A stretch of DNA of 64,000 bases. Source: Acidobacteriota bacterium (GTDB lineage: Bacteria; Acidobacteriota; Terriglobia; Acidiferrales; UBA7541). Positions within the stretch are counted from its first letter, which is position 1, and the number at the start of each line of letters is the position of its first letter. The stretch lies in NCBI GenBank assembly GCA_018268785.1, contig JAFDVY010000006.1, positions 1 through 64,000 on the forward strand. Direction: 5' to 3'. Positions 62,035-64,000 of the stretch are shown piece by piece. The notes under the pieces were generated by a model, which was given only the letters and a program-made list of their open reading frames with translations, searched no databases and was not told the DNA's origin. Both the position numbers and the translations under genes were made by a program.

Positions 62035-63846
62035 TCAATTCGCTGGTGGAACGAGCTTCGGATCGAGCGATCTTGCCGCTTCAAATTCCTTTTGTGCCTC
62101 GTCCTTTTTCCCCTGCTGCAGCAAGGTGATCCCTAATTCAAAGTGAGCCGGGGCGAAATCCTTTGCCGCGTTGATGGCCGCACGAAATTGTGAAATCGCC
62201 CCATGCAGATCGCCTGCGTTGCGCAACCGCTTGCCGGAATTGGTCGCAAACACCGCGGCTTGCAAATCCGTTTTGCGCTTCGCGAGTTCGGCTCCCGTTC
62301 GCGCCTCGGCTGCGGCTCCTTCCGTATCTCCCAATTGGCGCAGCACCGCCGCGAGAGTGGTATGTGCTCCAGCAAAATCGGGCTGCAAGCGCAGGGCTTC
62401 CCGCAAAGCGGAAGCCGATTCCTGCAATTTGCCCTGCTGTTTTAGAACGGTTCCTAACGTGTAAAAGGCCTCCGCATAATCTGGCTTGGCGCGAACCGCT
62501 GTTTGGAGCTCCGTCGCGGCACTTTCGAGATCGCCTTGCTGCCAAAGCGTGACTCCCAGCGTGTATGGCGCATCCGGCTGTGAAGGATCAAGTGTTTCTG
62601 CTTTGCGAAGTTCGGCAATCGCTTCGGGAAGTTTGTCTTGCAGTTTGAGCGCGAGACCAAGGTTGTAATGGAGCGTCGCGCTATCGGGAGTTTGCCGCAG
62701 CGCAGATTCGAACTGCCCCGCCGCCGCTGCAAAGTCGGCTCGCTGTAAATAGGCTGCGCCAAGATTCGTTTGATATCCCGAATCCGCCGGCTTGAGTTCC
62801 AGAGCAGCTTGAAATTCAAGAATCGCACCGGGCGCATCCCCGGTTTGCAGCAGCGCCAGGCCAAGATTGTTGTGCGCATCGGGATCTTCCGGATTGTGCG
62901 CGGCGACATTCCGAAAAGCCGCTACAGCCTCGTCCGCCCCGCCCGCGCGCTGGAGCAACAACCCCAATTGTCTTTCCGCGTCGTAGTTAGTCGGAACCAG
63001 CTTCAGGTAAGACCGAAACGCTTCGATTGATTCGGAAGATTCTCCTAGCTCGCGCTGTATTTGTGCCAGGTAAAGCAGGACAGGCGGGTTGTTTGGAAAA
63101 GCGTTGGCAGCCTGTCGCAGCAGCGGTTTTGCGTCTGCGAATTTCTTCTGCTCGTAAAGAAGCACTCCCAAATGAAGCGCGGCTTCCGGCGATTGCGGTG
63201 CAAGGCGTACCGCTTCTCGGAATTGCGCTTCCCCTTCCGCATCCTTTGATTCGTTCATCAGCAGCACGCCGAGGTCGTCGTGAAGTTCAGCAGATTCTGG
63301 GTTGAGTTCTACGGCTTTTTGCATCGCTGCCACAGCGCCAGGCAAATCATGGCTGAGTTCCAACGCTCGCCCGAGGGCTCGGTGCGCATTGGAAGAGCCT
63401 GGCGCAAGGCGAACCGCTTCCTTTGCCTCGCGAACGGCTTCTGCAGCGCTCTTTTTTCGCCACAGTGCAACCGAAAGATTGGTGTGCGCTTGCGCGAATG
63501 TGGGCTTCAGTTTGATCGCAGCGCGCAATTCCTCGATCGCGGAGTCCACATTGTCGGTGAGAAGAAAAACTAAACCCAGTGAATTGTGCGCCTCCGCGCT
63601 ATTCGGAGCGAGTTTGACCGCCTCGGCAAACCTGGTTCTCGCCGAAACAAGATCATTCTGCTTCAGCGCCTCCACCCCTTCGGCATAGGTCCGGTTCGCT
63701 TTCGCCGCGATCGAACTTTCCTGTGCTCGGCCTTTGTCCCCGAGACACAGCGATAGCATTAGGAGAGTGAACAGTGAGCGAAAGCCCACTAAGCAAAATC
63801 GCCGCACTGGAGATCGAAGTTTCACGCGAAAACTTGGCGCTATCAT
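62035..63846 (-). CDS. Exported protein with about 14 TPR repeats
   Basis: I take the ATG at 63846 as a likely start (603 aa), since a membrane/signal segment (SLFTLLMLSLCLGDKGRA) follows. The longer frame from 63909 cannot be excluded and neither has a good ribosome site. Nearly the whole mature part consists of tetratricopeptide repeats of 34 residues, for example SAEAHNSLGLVFLLTDNVDS, DDLGVLLMNESKDAEGEAQF and YTLGVTLWQQGDLESAATEL. No enzymatic domain is fused. Such proteins form superhelical binding surfaces. The ToxR-like gene is convergent with it, with 6 nt between stops. Confidence 0.85.
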   Translation of the reverse strand: MIAPSFRVKLRSPVRRFCLVGFRSLFTLLMLSLCLGDKGRAQESSIAAKANRTYAEGVEALKQNDLVSARTRFAEAVKLAPNSAEAHNSLGLVFLLTDNVDSAIEELRAAIKLKPTFAQAHTNLSVALWRKKSAAEAVREAKEAVRLAPGSSNAHRALGRALELSHDLPGAVAAMQKAVELNPESAELHDDLGVLLMNESKDAEGEAQFREAVRLAPQSPEAALHLGVLLYEQKKFADAKPLLRQAANAFPNNPPVLLYLAQIQRELGESSESIEAFRSYLKLVPTNYDAERQLGLLLQRAGGADEAVAAFRNVAAHNPEDPDAHNNLGLALLQTGDAPGAILEFQAALELKPADSGYQTNLGAAYLQRADFAAAAGQFESALRQTPDSATLHYNLGLALKLQDKLPEAIAELRKAETLDPSQPDAPYTLGVTLWQQGDLESAATELQTAVRAKPDYAEAFYTLGTVLKQQGKLQESASALREALRLQPDFAGAHTTLAAVLRQLGDTEGAAAEARTGAELAKRKTDLQAAVFATNSGKRLRNAGDLHGAISQFRAAINAAKDFAPAHFELGITLLQQGKKDEAQKEFEAARSLDPKLVPPAN

Positions 63847-63890
63847 CGTAGCATCAGATAGAACGTGTTTTCGGGATACTGCCTTTCCAG

Positions 63891-64000
63891 ATGATCTTCG
63901 CGAAGACAAATCGATTGCCGCTTCCCCCGCGAATCTTCGCCTTTGCTTTTTCCGTTTTCCTTTTCTTCCCGCCCGCGAACGGATTCCAGGACAAAATTAA
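63891..64000 (+). CDS. 5' end of an exported protein, truncated by the window edge
   Basis: From ATG 63891 the frame reads MIFAKTNRLPLPPRIFAFAF and then SVFLFFPPANGFQDKI, open to the edge (36 codons). This is a typical signal peptide with a hydrophobic core and a likely cut after NGF or nearby. It is divergent from the TPR gene, with 44 nt between the two start codons. The rest of the gene is not in the window, so the family is unknown. Confidence 0.45.
   Translation, partial: MIFAKTNRLPLPPRIFAFAFSVFLFFPPANGFQDKI

Overview
The window looks like a chromosomal segment of an acidobacterium (phylum Acidobacteriota, probably a soil Terriglobia-type lineage). This is an inference from gene content, not from a marker phylogeny. 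The clues are two very large Oar-like TonB-dependent receptors with N-terminal carboxypeptidase-regulatory-like domains, a VWFA-related protein of the acidobacterial type, tandem DUF3857 transglutaminase-like proteins, many exported peptidases, and abundant small REP-like palindromes. No rRNA, tRNA, CRISPR array, phage or insertion sequence was recognised.

Layout. 1-8.5 kb: the 5' part of an Oar-like receptor, serA, a GatB/YqeY protein, and a two-gene DUF3857 operon in which one copy keeps and the other has lost the transglutaminase Cys and His. 8.8-22 kb: an OPT-family transporter, a rhomboid protease, pyruvate kinase, an exported M20 peptidase, a VWA protein, a D-2-hydroxyacid dehydrogenase, a GIY-YIG gene bracketed by inverted 41-nt hairpin repeats, gpmI, a cysteine-desulfurase-like enzyme and an FMN split-barrel protein. 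22-32 kb: an exported M28 (PSMA-like) peptidase, a small membrane protein, a 2Fe-2S ferredoxin-like protein, a two-component system, an acyl desaturase, an exported NIF3-family protein, a GNAT and enolase. 32.3-34.2 kb is a gene-poor stretch with several REP-like repeats and an orphan antitoxin-like ORF. 34.2-41.4 kb: glgC, rpsU, a possible structured RNA, a zinc-ribbon protein, and a tight four-gene cluster (GCS2-type carboxylate-amine ligase, ATP-grasp, circularly permuted ATP-grasp, M29-type aminopeptidase) that looks like an uncharacterised amide/peptide-forming pathway. 41.4-54.7 kb: a FitAB/VapBC-type toxin-antitoxin pair with a palindromic operator, an esterase, a methyltransferase with a DinB protein, a Tat-exported molybdenum hydroxylase large subunit without its iron-sulfur partner, a beta-propeller/PHP metallohydrolase fusion, the three-gene NAD(P) transhydrogenase and a periplasmic trehalase. 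54.7-64 kb: a sugar kinase, two TPR proteins, the second Oar-like receptor with a strong terminator, a divergent ToxR-like membrane regulator, and the start of a further exported protein at the right edge.

Functionally the segment combines central carbon metabolism (serA, pyk, gpmI, eno, glgC, trehalase, PfkB kinase, transhydrogenase) with uptake and degradation of peptides and oligomers (OPT transporter, M20, M28 and M29 peptidases, TonB receptors). The most promising undescribed systems are the amidoligase cluster at 36.7-41.4 kb and the GIY-YIG/inverted-repeat unit at 17.35-17.78 kb.
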